From CAYNNQ01 sp964398785 (GTDB lineage Bacteria > Desulfobacterota > Desulfovibrionia > Desulfovibrionales > Desulfonatronovibrionaceae), in contig CAYNNQ010000030.1 of the NCBI GenBank assembly GCA_964398785.1, forward strand, positions 1-33,029: a stretch of DNA of 33,029 nt. The letters run 5' to 3'. The notes below the pieces were generated by a model. It saw nothing but the letters and a program-made list of their open reading frames with translations, searched no databases and had not been told where the DNA came from. Both the position numbers and the translations under genes were made by a program. Positions 8,179 through 16,189 of the stretch are shown one piece after another; the stretch's first letter is position 1; every line of letters begins with the position of its first letter.

Positions 8179-9054
8179 TTAGAGCTCATCGCTTGCCGCG
8201 AGCTGTTCGCACAAAGAGTAAACGGCTTCGGTATATGGGGTTTTTTTATCCATAAGTCCGGATACGTCCGGTTCCATATCCAAAACTTTTTCCTCAAAAG
8301 GGAGATAATTGATTGAGGAAAATTGTGTTTGGTCCACGAGGGCATTTACTTTTCTTCGGTCGGAATCAGTACGGCATTTATTCACCAGTAGATGGATATC
8401 CGGGATGTTCAGTTCCCGGGCGAGTCCGGCTGAATGAAGGGCCACCTGGACCGAATTGAAGCTGGGCTCAGTCATGATTACTGCATGTCTAAAACCGTCC
8501 GCAAGAGCTCGTCCGAAATGCTCCACCCCGGCCTGGGTGTCCATGATCACCATTTCCTCTTCCCGGAGGCGGATATAGCGGATAATGCTGTCCAGGAGGG
8601 CGTTTTCCGGACACAGGCATCCGGCAGCAGCCTGAATGACGCTCCCGACTACCAGCAGGTTGATGTTTTCCGATATCTGCATCCCGAAGCGGCGGACAAC
8701 GTCGGATACATCCGGGTTGAGCCGGAGCATTGTTCCCCAGCTTTCACCGGGTCGGACCCCGGTCTTTTCCTCGATATAGGAGATATTTTTGGAGACCGGA
8801 ACAAGCTCGTTTGCTTTTTCCAGAGGGAAACCAAGGGAAAAGGCAAGATTCTGCTGCGGGTCCTCATCCACCGCCAGGACGTTGATTTCCCGGCCAGCCA
8901 TGATTTTGGACATTAAAGCGGTGGCGGTTGTTTTGCCCACACCGCCCTTGCCGGTTACTACTATCCTGCGTCCATTATTGCCGGATTGTCCCTGTTTTTG
9001 CAGATAATCGGCGGCTGCAAACAACCTTTTGCCCTTGGTTCCCTCCCTGCTCAT
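8179..9054 (-). CDS. cooC: CooC, nickel-insertion ATPase for CO dehydrogenase
   Basis: A 291-residue MinD/SIMIBI-type ATPase that loads nickel into the C-cluster of CO dehydrogenase. Visible are the deviant Walker A GKGGVGKTT, VDEDPQQNLAFSLG, the CxC-type metal-binding motif in GCLCPENALL, and VIMDTQAGVEHFGRAL. Its ATG directly abuts the cooS stop codon (TAA then ATG, no gap), so translation is probably coupled. The protein carries about 28 extra residues before the P-loop strand (from MSREGTKGKRLFAAADYLQ) compared with CooC proteins that start almost at the P-loop. GGGGAT near the cooS end can serve as ribosome site. It is the last gene of cooF-cooS-cooC. Confidence 0.95.
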   Translation of the reverse strand: MSREGTKGKRLFAAADYLQKQGQSGNNGRRIVVTGKGGVGKTTATALMSKIMAGREINVLAVDEDPQQNLAFSLGFPLEKANELVPVSKNISYIEEKTGVRPGESWGTMLRLNPDVSDVVRRFGMQISENINLLVVGSVIQAAAGCLCPENALLDSIIRYIRLREEEMVIMDTQAGVEHFGRALADGFRHAVIMTEPSFNSVQVALHSAGLARELNIPDIHLLVNKCRTDSDRRKVNALVDQTQFSSINYLPFEEKVLDMEPDVSGLMDKKTPYTEAVYSLCEQLAASDEL

Positions 9055-10953
9055 TTAAATCCCCAGTCCATTGCGTTTCTTTTCAATGTGTTTTTCAATC
9101 ATATCCGTCGCCTTGGCCGGATCCGGTTCCACTGCATATGTTGCTCCGACTATATCCTCCAGGGTTTCGGTCATCAGGCCCGTGACATTAGCACTGCCGA
9201 ATATTTTCGGAGGGATGCCCAGAACCGTGTATACCCCCGAGGAAACAAAGTAGGAAGCAATTGATACTGCTTTCTGGGACATCCATTCCGGAGCGGCCCC
9301 GGCAAGCGGAAGCTGGTCTATGCCCACATCCAAGGCTTTGGCCAGTTCCGCGGCCAGTACGAGTATCCTGGAGCAATCCACGCACGATCCCATGTGCAGT
9401 ACAGGCGGAATGCCTAGGGTCTCGCATATGCCCTTTAGGTCTTCTCCGGCCTGGGAAGCGGCTTCCGGAAGGAGTAAACCGGCTTTTCCGGAGGCAATGG
9501 CGGCGCAGCCGGTCTGGAGCACAAGGATGTTTCTCTTGATAAGTTCCCGGGATAATTGTATGTGGCCGTAATCATGAGTGATTTTGGGGTTGCTGCATCC
9601 GACCATACCCACGGCCCCCTTGATTTTTCCTCCGGCAATGGCGTCAATCAAGGGTTTTAAGGTGCCGCCAAGCGCCTTTAGCATGGCTTCCACCGAGAAC
9701 CCGGCCATCATCTTTGTCGGCTTTTCCGGGATCAGTACCCGGTTAGGATCCCGGTAAGTGTAGTTTTCAATGGCCATTTTTATGATACCTTCCGCGGTCT
9801 CAAGCGCATTGTGCGGATGGAACTCCATGTGTTCCGCGCCTGGCACCTTGGATTTTTCGCTCGTGGAGACTATTTTGCTGTGAAAACAGGACGCGGTGTT
9901 CGGGATGGACGGGAATATGCACTGATAGTCTATGACCATGGCCTCCACCGCTCCGGTGGCCAAAGCCAGTTCCTGATTGAGCATGTTCCCGGCTATGGGT
10001 ATTCCCTTGCGCATTAAAAGTTCGTTACCAGTACAGCACATACCGGCCAGATTTATTCCCGAGGCTCCTTTTTCCTCGGCCATTTTCTTAAGTTCCGGAT
10101 TTCTGGAGGCCTCGACGACCATTTCCGAGAGAACGGGGTTGTGTCCATGCAGGACAATATTGACCATGTCCTCTTTTAATACGCTCAAATTGGTCTGGGC
10201 CTCTTTTATCTCCGGCGTTCCGAACAGGATGTCCGATACCTCGGTGGCCATCATCGAGCCTCCCCAGCCATCGGAGAGGGAAGCGCGCAATCCATGCAGC
10301 AGTATGTTGGCCGGATCGGCCCCGACCCCCATATGGATACGGTGCATACCTTCCACAATCTCCCGGTCGACACTCCTGGGCATTATCCCGGTCTGTTCCC
10401 ATATCTTCCGGGTTTTTCCCGGAGCTCGTCTAGTGAACTGGATGTAATTCTTTACGGTCCCGAATTCCTCGAGCATGGCCAGGGCAAGAGCGCGAGCAAC
10501 TTCATTATCCGACTTGCCCTCGGTTTCAAGGCCGTATTCCGCGGCAACGGAGAGCATTTTTTCCCGATCCAGGATTTCATACCCTTGGGCTTCGCCCTTG
10601 GAGGTTTCCAGCAGGGTCTCCACGACTTCGCGTCCGTGATCCGAATGCGCGGCCGCTCCGGTATTCAGGTCGTCGAGTACGTTTCTGGCAACTATAAGAT
10701 CGGCTCCGGCTCCGCATACGCCGCGGTCGGGCGAATCGCCGAACGGGTCTATACGGCAAGGGCCCAGTGTACATCTGTTGCAGCAAACACCTGTTTGCCC
10801 GAATCCGCATTGGGGCTGCTGGGCCTCAAGTCTGTCCCATGCGGTTTCAATGCCTTCTTGTATGGTCCTGGAAAGTACAGCTTTCGAGTTTTCATCCGCG
10901 GTTCTTTCGTTTAATTTATCTTGTAGCTTTTGGACGTTGTATTCTTCAGACAT
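9055..10953 (-). CDS. cooS: CooS, anaerobic Ni-Fe carbon monoxide dehydrogenase
   Basis: 632 residues, the normal size for a monofunctional CODH, which oxidises CO to CO2 with release of two electrons. The N-terminal cluster cysteines follow C-x7-C-C-x2-C-x4-C-x13-C (C49, C57, C58, C61, C66, C80), the arrangement for the D- and B-clusters. The C-cluster region shows the ligand neighbourhoods LHGHNP, GMCCTGNE, YQCIFPS, GMVGCSNPK, LQTGCAAIA and HMGSCVDC, plus the SQKAVSI lysine used in proton transfer. I set the start at ATG 10953 (MSEEYNVQ) because GGAGGAAAGCC lies just upstream; a longer frame reaches into cooF. It is 26 nt after cooF and abuts cooC. All ligands needed for activity appear present. 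Confidence 0.97.
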   Translation of the reverse strand: MSEEYNVQKLQDKLNERTADENSKAVLSRTIQEGIETAWDRLEAQQPQCGFGQTGVCCNRCTLGPCRIDPFGDSPDRGVCGAGADLIVARNVLDDLNTGAAAHSDHGREVVETLLETSKGEAQGYEILDREKMLSVAAEYGLETEGKSDNEVARALALAMLEEFGTVKNYIQFTRRAPGKTRKIWEQTGIMPRSVDREIVEGMHRIHMGVGADPANILLHGLRASLSDGWGGSMMATEVSDILFGTPEIKEAQTNLSVLKEDMVNIVLHGHNPVLSEMVVEASRNPELKKMAEEKGASGINLAGMCCTGNELLMRKGIPIAGNMLNQELALATGAVEAMVIDYQCIFPSIPNTASCFHSKIVSTSEKSKVPGAEHMEFHPHNALETAEGIIKMAIENYTYRDPNRVLIPEKPTKMMAGFSVEAMLKALGGTLKPLIDAIAGGKIKGAVGMVGCSNPKITHDYGHIQLSRELIKRNILVLQTGCAAIASGKAGLLLPEAASQAGEDLKGICETLGIPPVLHMGSCVDCSRILVLAAELAKALDVGIDQLPLAGAAPEWMSQKAVSIASYFVSSGVYTVLGIPPKIFGSANVTGLMTETLEDIVGATYAVEPDPAKATDMIEKHIEKKRNGLGI

Positions 10954-10979
10954 GGCTTTCCTCCGACTTTTTTTGCATT

Positions 10980-11582
10980 TTACAGGGATGACTGCAGAGG
11001 GCCCATTTCCGCCAGTTTGGCGCATACCAAATGGAATACCTTGATGTTTTCCGGAATATTTTGGGATTCTACTCCTTGGATATTCCGGGTTACATCCTGG
11101 ACAATTTCCTTTCTACTATCAGCGACAAGCTCATTTGCTTCTCCAAAACTCAGGGCCCCAGTTTTGCAAGCTTCCACGCAGGCCGGTTGCCCGCCGTTTT
11201 TGAGTCTGGGGATACAATTGTCGCATTTGTACGCCACATCTTGTTGCAGTTCCGGATTAAAAACAAAAGTGATGGCCCCAAATGGACATTCCGTGGCACA
11301 TAACCCGCAGGATATGCACAAGTCGTCTTTAACCAGGACGGTTTCCTGTTCTGCGTCGCGGTAGAGGGCTTCCGTGGGACAGGAATCAATGCAAGGGGCG
11401 GGGTTGCAGTGCCGGCAACGTACCGGATAGGTAAGGAAGTCGACTCCCGGTTGGATTTTTATTCGCGGTTTTGGAGACTCGGCTGTCAGAGGCGATGCCG
11501 TTTCCTGATGGGCGCTGGCGCAGGCCAGTTCGCAATGCCGGCATCCGACGCAGCGTTTGGCGTCAATAAAAACCGTTTTCAT
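10980..11582 (-). CDS. cooF: CooF-like four-cluster ferredoxin, electron partner of CooS
   Basis: A 200-residue polyferredoxin with sixteen cysteines in four groups: CVGCRHCELAC, CRHCNPAPCIDSC, CISCGLCATEC and CDNC...CVEAC. This suits four [4Fe-4S] clusters as in CooF and other DMSO-reductase-type electron-transfer subunits. It would carry electrons from CooS to a downstream acceptor. No CO-induced hydrogenase genes are present in the window, so the acceptor is unknown. It is the first gene of the operon, with a strong AAGGAGGTT ribosome site. The last 50 residues (from about VADSRKEIVQDV) carry no cysteine motif and are an extra tail. Confidence 0.9.
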   Translation of the reverse strand: MKTVFIDAKRCVGCRHCELACASAHQETASPLTAESPKPRIKIQPGVDFLTYPVRCRHCNPAPCIDSCPTEALYRDAEQETVLVKDDLCISCGLCATECPFGAITFVFNPELQQDVAYKCDNCIPRLKNGGQPACVEACKTGALSFGEANELVADSRKEIVQDVTRNIQGVESQNIPENIKVFHLVCAKLAEMGPLQSSL

Positions 11583-12060
11583 TTTTAACCTCCTTACCTT
11601 TTAACATTTTTTTTAAAGTTATTGTTAGAGAGCATAAATTTTAATATCTATTTGTTTGAATAAAGTATACAAAAATTTATTTTCGTTTCTTCCATTTTAA
11701 ATCTAATATATTTTAAGGCTCTATTCAATAATATTTTTTTAAAAAAATCCCTCGACATATTAGATAAACTTCTTCGAGTTTGGCTTGCCTGAAATTTTGT
11801 GCTCCGCGCCTTTGGCGGAAAAGATAAGAAAAACCTCTCGCAGGCCGTACAAACACAAATGCAAAAAATAGCTCCTCGACGTTTAATATGGATTTTCCCC
11901 GCCTGGGATTTTTGGATCAAATTTTGCAAATAGGTGGGTGTGTGTAGCACAGGGCGTTATTTGTAGAAAAGCCATATCCTGATTTGCACAACTGCGGCCA
12001 GATTCATGTCTAATATCAGACAGTTTTTGCAAGTCACTTTAGTGAAAGTATTGGGTTGGC
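11583..12060. other. AT-rich divergent intergenic region upstream of the coo operon
   Basis: It separates cooF (minus) from the small exported protein (plus). On the minus strand TATACT (complement of 11664-11669) is a possible -10 box, but I see no clear -35, and no CooA- or FNR-like palindrome that I would defend. A loose inverted pair CTCGA...TCGAG spans about 11752-11779. A partial foldback-element end lies at 11871-11925. No gene is supported. Confidence 0.5.
11871..11925 (+). repeat. Partial left end of the foldback element
   Basis: GCTCCTCGACG, ATGGATTTTCCCCGCCTGG and TTTTTGGAT match the left end of the three full elements, then similarity is lost. The sequence just before it (about 11812-11838) resembles the right-end GGCGGAAAAGATA segment. 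It is a decayed or rearranged copy in the coo upstream region. Confidence 0.6.
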
Positions 12061-12426
12061 ATGTGGATTTTTAGACACATATCCGGAGTTATTTTGAAAA
12101 AGACAGTCACGTTCGTACTGGTCCTTGTTTTGGCTGGGAATTTGGCCTTTGCCGGAGGTCCTCTCCCGGGGTCCGGTAGGGGTGCTCTTTTGTATAAGGT
12201 GTTAAATGTGCTGATGGACTCCGAGAGCGGCGCTGTCGGGGATCGTAATGCCTCCGAGAGTCCTGTAACCGAACTTGGGAGAAAGACTATAGAAAATATT
12301 TTGGCAGCGAAGGAAAAAAATGGAGGCGCTGATGAACATGGGGTACAAAGGTCCAAGTTCAATGCGCCGGATTTTGAAGTAAAAGAACCCAGCGTGCAGG
12401 AGCCTGAGGTTAAGTGGCGGGATTGA
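12061..12426 (+). CDS. Small exported protein of unknown function
   Basis: 121 residues as drawn from ATG 12061. An in-frame TTG at 12094 has GGAG five nt upstream and gives a cleaner signal peptide (LKKTVTFVLVLVLAGNLAFA, cut before GGP), so the true start may be there. After the signal peptide the mature part is about 90 residues, hydrophilic and acidic, with several Glu-Pro steps near the end (KEPSVQEPEVKW). I recognise no domain. It reads toward the HD and DUF364 genes but lies about 200 bp before them. Confidence 0.6.
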   Translation: MWIFRHISGVILKKTVTFVLVLVLAGNLAFAGGPLPGSGRGALLYKVLNVLMDSESGAVGDRNASESPVTELGRKTIENILAAKEKNGGADEHGVQRSKFNAPDFEVKEPSVQEPEVKWRD

Positions 12427-12634
12427 ACCCCGCGGGTTTTGAGGCAGTATTGGCTTTGTTCTTATCGGTTGAGCCTATGTCTGGTTTGACATGTTTTTTG
12501 TTTTGTATCATCATAAAAGCTATAGGTATGCAATAATTGCGGGCCAAATGTTTAATGTCGCGCGTGGATTAAGAGATAAGACAGAAACGTAAGAATGGTT
12601 AATAAGCAACAGCATGGATCTTCCAAGGATGGTG

Positions 12635-13159
12635 ATGCCCACATACTCAGAAGTGGAAAATACTTTAAATCAAGAGTGTGGCAAAAATTCGCTAACAGCC
12701 ATGCATTGTCGCGCAGTCGCCCGGGTAGCGGAGCGGATAAGCTCGGCGGTAAATGCTGTTTCCTCGCCTCCTTTGGATATAGATTTGGTCCGTGTTGCGG
12801 CCCTGCTGCACGATATAGCCAAGGGACAATCCAACCATGCCCAAGCCGGAGCCATGCGGCTAAAAAACCTTGGTTTTTCCGAAACACTCGGGAAAGCAGT
12901 TGCCCACCACGCCGATTTTGAGCCCGTACCAGGATCCCGGATTACAGAAACGGAAATAGTTTATCTGGCGGACAAGTTTGTAAAAGGCACGGATATAGTT
13001 TCCCTGGAAAACAGATTCGAGGGCAAATACGATTTTTTTGGCGATAAGCCGGGAGGCTGGGAAGAAGTGGATCGACGTCGGAAACAGGCCGAAAAGATAC
13101 GGACTAGGATTGAGCAAAAGATTGGCCAGAACGTATTTCAGCTAATTGAGGATTTGTGA
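12635..13159 (+). CDS. HD-domain phosphohydrolase-like protein
   Basis: 174 residues if translation begins at ATG 12635, which has AAGGA five nt upstream; an ATG at 12614 would add seven residues but has no ribosome site. The metal-binding HD pattern is complete: an early His in MHCRAVARVA, the HD doublet in AALLHDIAKGQSNHAQAGA, the His pair in VAHHADF, and Asp in YLADKFVKG. This form resembles the HD domain that is fused to MobA-like nucleotidyltransferases in some molybdenum-enzyme loci, but here it stands alone. The substrate is unknown. The DUF364-type gene follows after 40 bp on the same strand, so the two are likely co-transcribed. Confidence 0.85.
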   Translation: MPTYSEVENTLNQECGKNSLTAMHCRAVARVAERISSAVNAVSSPPLDIDLVRVAALLHDIAKGQSNHAQAGAMRLKNLGFSETLGKAVAHHADFEPVPGSRITETEIVYLADKFVKGTDIVSLENRFEGKYDFFGDKPGGWEEVDRRRKQAEKIRTRIEQKIGQNVFQLIEDL

Positions 13160-13199
13160 TTTTGCAAATTAACTAGTTAAAATATAAGGAGATATAGTT

Positions 13200-13925
13200 A
13201 TGCCTTCTGTCTATAGTGCCCTTTGTGAACGGTTCTATGAAATTTGTTCCGCCCATAACCTTTTGGATGAACAGGTGAATATTCAGGCCCGGGTACTTAC
13301 TACTGAAGAGGCCATCGGGAACCCGGAAGGGGATGATTTCCCCCTGCAGAAAGGGAAAGAACGGCTTATGGAGGCCAGGTTCGGGAACGGTGTCGGACAG
13401 GCCTTTACTGATCAGTTTGGCGACTTTTCCGGACGGTTAGGGCAAGTCTTGGAGATGGAACTGGAAAACAATTTCAGGCGTGCGGTTTTTGTTTCCGCCA
13501 TGAATGCCGTTTTGAATCATCTGGGCATGGTCACCGGAACCGTGCATTGCCGTGATGAAAAGCCCACTCAATGCGCCGGGCATTTGGCTGATTTTATACA
13601 CGCACAGTACGGCCATCCCCGGATTACCCAGGTGGGTTACCAACCCAAGATGGTGGAGAAGCTACAGGACTATTTTGATTACCGCATAGTGGACCTTGAT
13701 CCGGACAACATAGATCAACCCAAGAAAAACGTGATTGTAGAGGGGCCGGAGCAGAACGAATCCGCGGTAAATTGGGCCGATTTGCTTCTGGTTACCGGGA
13801 CTACTCTGGTAAACGATACCATTGGGGATTTCTTGAATGGCAAACCGGTCCTGTTCTACGGGACAACAGTGGCCGGGGCTGCCCAGATATTGGAATGGCC
13901 GCGTTTTTGTGCCTGCAGCGAATGA
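13200..13925 (+). CDS. DUF364/DUF4213-type putative metal-chelation protein
   Basis: 241 residues. The C-terminal half has the Rossmann-like DUF364 pattern: ADLLLVTGTTLVNDTIGDFL, then KPVLFYGTTVAGAAQIL and RFCACSE. The N-terminal part (to about residue 120) fits the companion DUF4213 enolase-like cap, including VFVSAMNAVLNHLGM. The family is called putative heavy-metal chelation, but its chemistry is not established; its genes are often found near metalloenzymes. GGAGATATAGTT precedes the ATG. It lies near the CODH operon (opposite strand) and directly after an HD-domain gene, which makes a metal or cofactor role attractive but unproven. Two strong terminators follow. Confidence 0.85.
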   Translation: MPSVYSALCERFYEICSAHNLLDEQVNIQARVLTTEEAIGNPEGDDFPLQKGKERLMEARFGNGVGQAFTDQFGDFSGRLGQVLEMELENNFRRAVFVSAMNAVLNHLGMVTGTVHCRDEKPTQCAGHLADFIHAQYGHPRITQVGYQPKMVEKLQDYFDYRIVDLDPDNIDQPKKNVIVEGPEQNESAVNWADLLLVTGTTLVNDTIGDFLNGKPVLFYGTTVAGAAQILEWPRFCACSE

Positions 13926-13954
13926 CTCCGCCATGTATCTGTGTTCGGACAAGG

Positions 13955-13984
13955 GCCCGGGGTTGTCTTATCCCGGGTTTTTTT
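13955..13984 (+). terminator. Rho-independent terminator after the DUF364-type gene
   Basis: CCCGGG at 13956-13961 pairs with CCCGGG at 13972-13977 around a 10-nt loop, followed by seven T (13978-13984). It lies 30 bp past the stop codon on the plus strand. Confidence 0.85.
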
Positions 13985-14004
13985 GGGCCATCCATCCCCA
14001 GAGG

Positions 14005-14111
14005 GCCTTTCGTTTAAAGCATCTAAAAAGGTCAGGCGGGGGAAAATGTTAAAAACCACAGGCCGTGCCGGAGAGCCATATAAAAATCCACCTGCTGTGT
14101 TGGAGAGCCGA
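14005..14111 (+). repeat. Partial right half of the foldback element
   Basis: GGGCCTTTCGTTTAAAGCAT, AAAAAGGTCAGGCGGG and the terminal AAAAATCCAC...GTGTTGGAGAGCC match the right end of the full copies. The terminal motif occurs twice (ending near 14077 and 14111), as if duplicated. The left half is absent. Confidence 0.65.
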
Positions 14112-14117
14112 AAACAA

Positions 14118-14161
14118 AAAAGCCCGCTATCTGGCTGGTGCGGACCAGATGCGGGCTTTAA
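14118..14161. terminator. Bidirectional terminator between convergent genes
   Basis: AAAGCCCGC-T-ATCTGG pairs with CCAGAT-GCGGGCTTT, with A-rich sequence on the left and T on the right. It can end transcripts from the DUF364 side (plus) and from the binding-protein gene (minus). Confidence 0.85.
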
Positions 14162-14218
14162 AGGGGTTCAATGTTTCCGCAAGGGGCGGATCTTCAAGTC
14201 TCCCCTAGGGAAACAAAT

Positions 14219-15058
14219 TTATTTTTTCCAGGCCGAGACTTTTTCCGGGTTTTCATCCACCCAGCGCCTGGCTGCTTCTTCCGGGGAAGATTTTTGGGCC
14301 CAGAGCATTACCTGCTGGCACTCTTCCAGGGTCCAGTGGAAGTTCTTGAGTAGACTGTAAACTTCGGGTTTATCCTTCTTCAGCCCCTGCCTGGCCACAG
14401 TAGTGATGTGTTCAGCTTCCCCGTAAACCTTCCTGGGGTCTTTCAGGTATTTCAGGTCCCAGCGACTGAACATCCAGTGCGGAGTCCATGCAGTGACTAC
14501 TACGGGTTCATGATTTTCAATTTTGTTTTTAAGAGTTGCAGTCATCATCGCCCCGCTGCTACCGACTACTTCGTAGTTGTTTAGACCATAGGCTTCTATT
14601 GCCTTTTCCGTTTTTTGCATAATCCCGGCTCCAGGATCAATTCCTACTATTTCCTTGTCGAATTTTTCCGCATTGTTGGGCATTTGCTTAATGGAGTCGA
14701 TATCCACATAAGTGGGTACCGCAAGCCCTATGCGGGCTCCAGTTAAATTCTTGCCCAAGAGGTCGACTTTATCCTGCAACTTTTCCTTGTACTCACTGTG
14801 GGTTACCGGTAGCCAAGCCCCGGTGAATCCGTCCACATCCCCGGCGGCTGTAGCTGTCCACATCGCTGCGGCGCTTACCGGGAGGATGTTCACATTGTAT
14901 CCCATGTCTTCGAGAACGGTCTTGACAACGTTCGTGCTGGCCACTGTTTCCGCCCATTCCACATAGGCGAGCTCCACGTTACCCTTTCCGGCGTATGCCG
15001 GCAGACTCAAGGTGGTGAACAAAACGAAAACTGCTAGGATACTCAAGATTTTACGCAT
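14219..15058 (-). CDS. OpuAC-type glycine betaine/proline-betaine substrate-binding protein
   Basis: 279 residues: a signal peptide MRKILSILAVFVLFTTLSLP cut near AYA, then the OpuAC fold. Tryptophans typical of the aromatic cage for quaternary amines are present in YVEWAETVAS, AAMWTATAAGDVDGFTGAWL and TAWTPHWMFSRWDL. The protein acts in the periplasm, delivering osmolyte to an ABC transporter. No permease or ATPase gene is in the window, so it is an orphan binding protein. I placed the start at ATG 15058 because AAGGAG lies upstream and the signal peptide begins there. It is divergent from a LysR-type regulator 185 bp away, a classical regulator-target layout. Confidence 0.92.
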   Translation of the reverse strand: MRKILSILAVFVLFTTLSLPAYAGKGNVELAYVEWAETVASTNVVKTVLEDMGYNVNILPVSAAAMWTATAAGDVDGFTGAWLPVTHSEYKEKLQDKVDLLGKNLTGARIGLAVPTYVDIDSIKQMPNNAEKFDKEIVGIDPGAGIMQKTEKAIEAYGLNNYEVVGSSGAMMTATLKNKIENHEPVVVTAWTPHWMFSRWDLKYLKDPRKVYGEAEHITTVARQGLKKDKPEVYSLLKNFHWTLEECQQVMLWAQKSSPEEAARRWVDENPEKVSAWKK

Positions 15059-15135
15059 ACGAACTCCTTTTTCTTTTGCTTGTGTATTGCGACTATTTTC
15101 CGCGGGCAAGGCTTCCTTGCATCTGGACAGGGTCG

Positions 15136-15165
15136 TTGGCCAAGTGTATTATTCTTTCTTTGGCC
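15136..15165. promoter_or_regulatory. Possible LysR operator in the divergent intergenic region
   Basis: GGCCAA (15138-15143) and TTGGCC (15160-15165) form an inverted pair with 16 nt between, and the left site is itself inside TTGGCCAA. It is placed between divergent LysR and OpuAC-type genes, where such regulators bind. This is a pattern-based guess. Confidence 0.3.
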
Positions 15166-15243
15166 TTTGAAAAAAAATCTTTTTAAATGTCGTTAGGGAA
15201 AAGGGCCAATTAAATTTTTTCATACCAAGGATAATATAATGTT

Positions 15244-16164
15244 ATGCCTATGCGGGATTTGGATATAGATCTTTTGCGTACATTTGAGGCGGTGGCCGAG
15301 TGTCGCAATTTCACCGGAGCTGCCAGACGCCTGAGCTTGACCCAGTCTGCTGTTAGCGCACAGGTGCGCCGTTTGGAGGAACTATTGGGCCACCGGCTGT
15401 TCGAGCGCAACAGTAAGCGAGTAGTCTTGACCGAACCCGGAGAGACCTTCGAGGAATATGCGGTCCATATCCTCCGCACACACGACAACGCCCTGGAAGA
15501 GATGGGGAGGCCCCGGGTACGGGGGAGAGTCCGTCTGGGGATACCGGATGATTACGCTTCTTACTTTTTGCCTCGCGTCCTGCGCCGTTTCGGAAAGTTG
15601 TATCCGGGGGTGCAACTTGAAGTTTGCTGCGAATTAAGTGTGGATCTTGTTTCGGAACTGGAAAGGGGGAATCTGGATTTGGCCCTGGTAACCCGGCAAA
15701 AGAACAGTGCCGGTGGAGAGGTCCTTTGTTCCGAGCCCCTTGTCTGGGCGGCAGCCAAGGGGAAAAGCGTACATAAACAAAAACCGGTCCCGCTGGCCCT
15801 GTTTCCCCCCGGTTATTGCGTTTTCCGGGAACAGGCCCTGAAGGCTTTGGCCAGTTTCGGGGTTTCGTGGCGTATTGTCTGTACCAGCCGGAGCCTGGCC
15901 GGTATCCGTTCTGCTGTATCAGCGGGTTTGGCCGTGACTGTGGTCAGCAGGAACACCTTGGCTGCGGACATGTGTATGCTGGGAGAAAATGATGGTTTCC
16001 CGGATCTTTCCCGGGTGCGGATCGCCCTGCATAGCTCGGAGGAAAATCCCCCGGAGCATGTTCGACGTCTCGCAGCGTTTTTGCGGGAGGAAATGGGACG
16101 GATCAACTCCTCGCCGAGCGGAAGCGGGGTATGCGGAGACAGAGAACGGGAAAAGGCATCCTGA
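15244..16164 (+). CDS. LysR-family transcriptional regulator
   Basis: 306 residues. The N-terminal winged helix-turn-helix is clear: DIDLLRTFEAVAECRNFTGA, then ARRLSLTQSAVSAQVRRLEE and LLGHRLFERNSKRVVLTEPG. A linker helix and a periplasmic-binding-protein-like effector domain follow from about residue 95 (RGRVRLGIPDDYASYFLP). Such proteins sense a small ligand and control divergent genes. Here the divergent gene is the OpuAC-like binding protein, so osmolyte uptake or catabolism is the likely target (inference). The start could equally be the second ATG at 15250. The tail after AAFLREEMGRI is low complexity and charged. Confidence 0.93.
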   Translation: MPMRDLDIDLLRTFEAVAECRNFTGAARRLSLTQSAVSAQVRRLEELLGHRLFERNSKRVVLTEPGETFEEYAVHILRTHDNALEEMGRPRVRGRVRLGIPDDYASYFLPRVLRRFGKLYPGVQLEVCCELSVDLVSELERGNLDLALVTRQKNSAGGEVLCSEPLVWAAAKGKSVHKQKPVPLALFPPGYCVFREQALKALASFGVSWRIVCTSRSLAGIRSAVSAGLAVTVVSRNTLAADMCMLGENDGFPDLSRVRIALHSSEENPPEHVRRLAAFLREEMGRINSSPSGSGVCGDREREKAS

Positions 16165-16189
16165 GATGAAGGGCCGGGGTAAATCTTTG

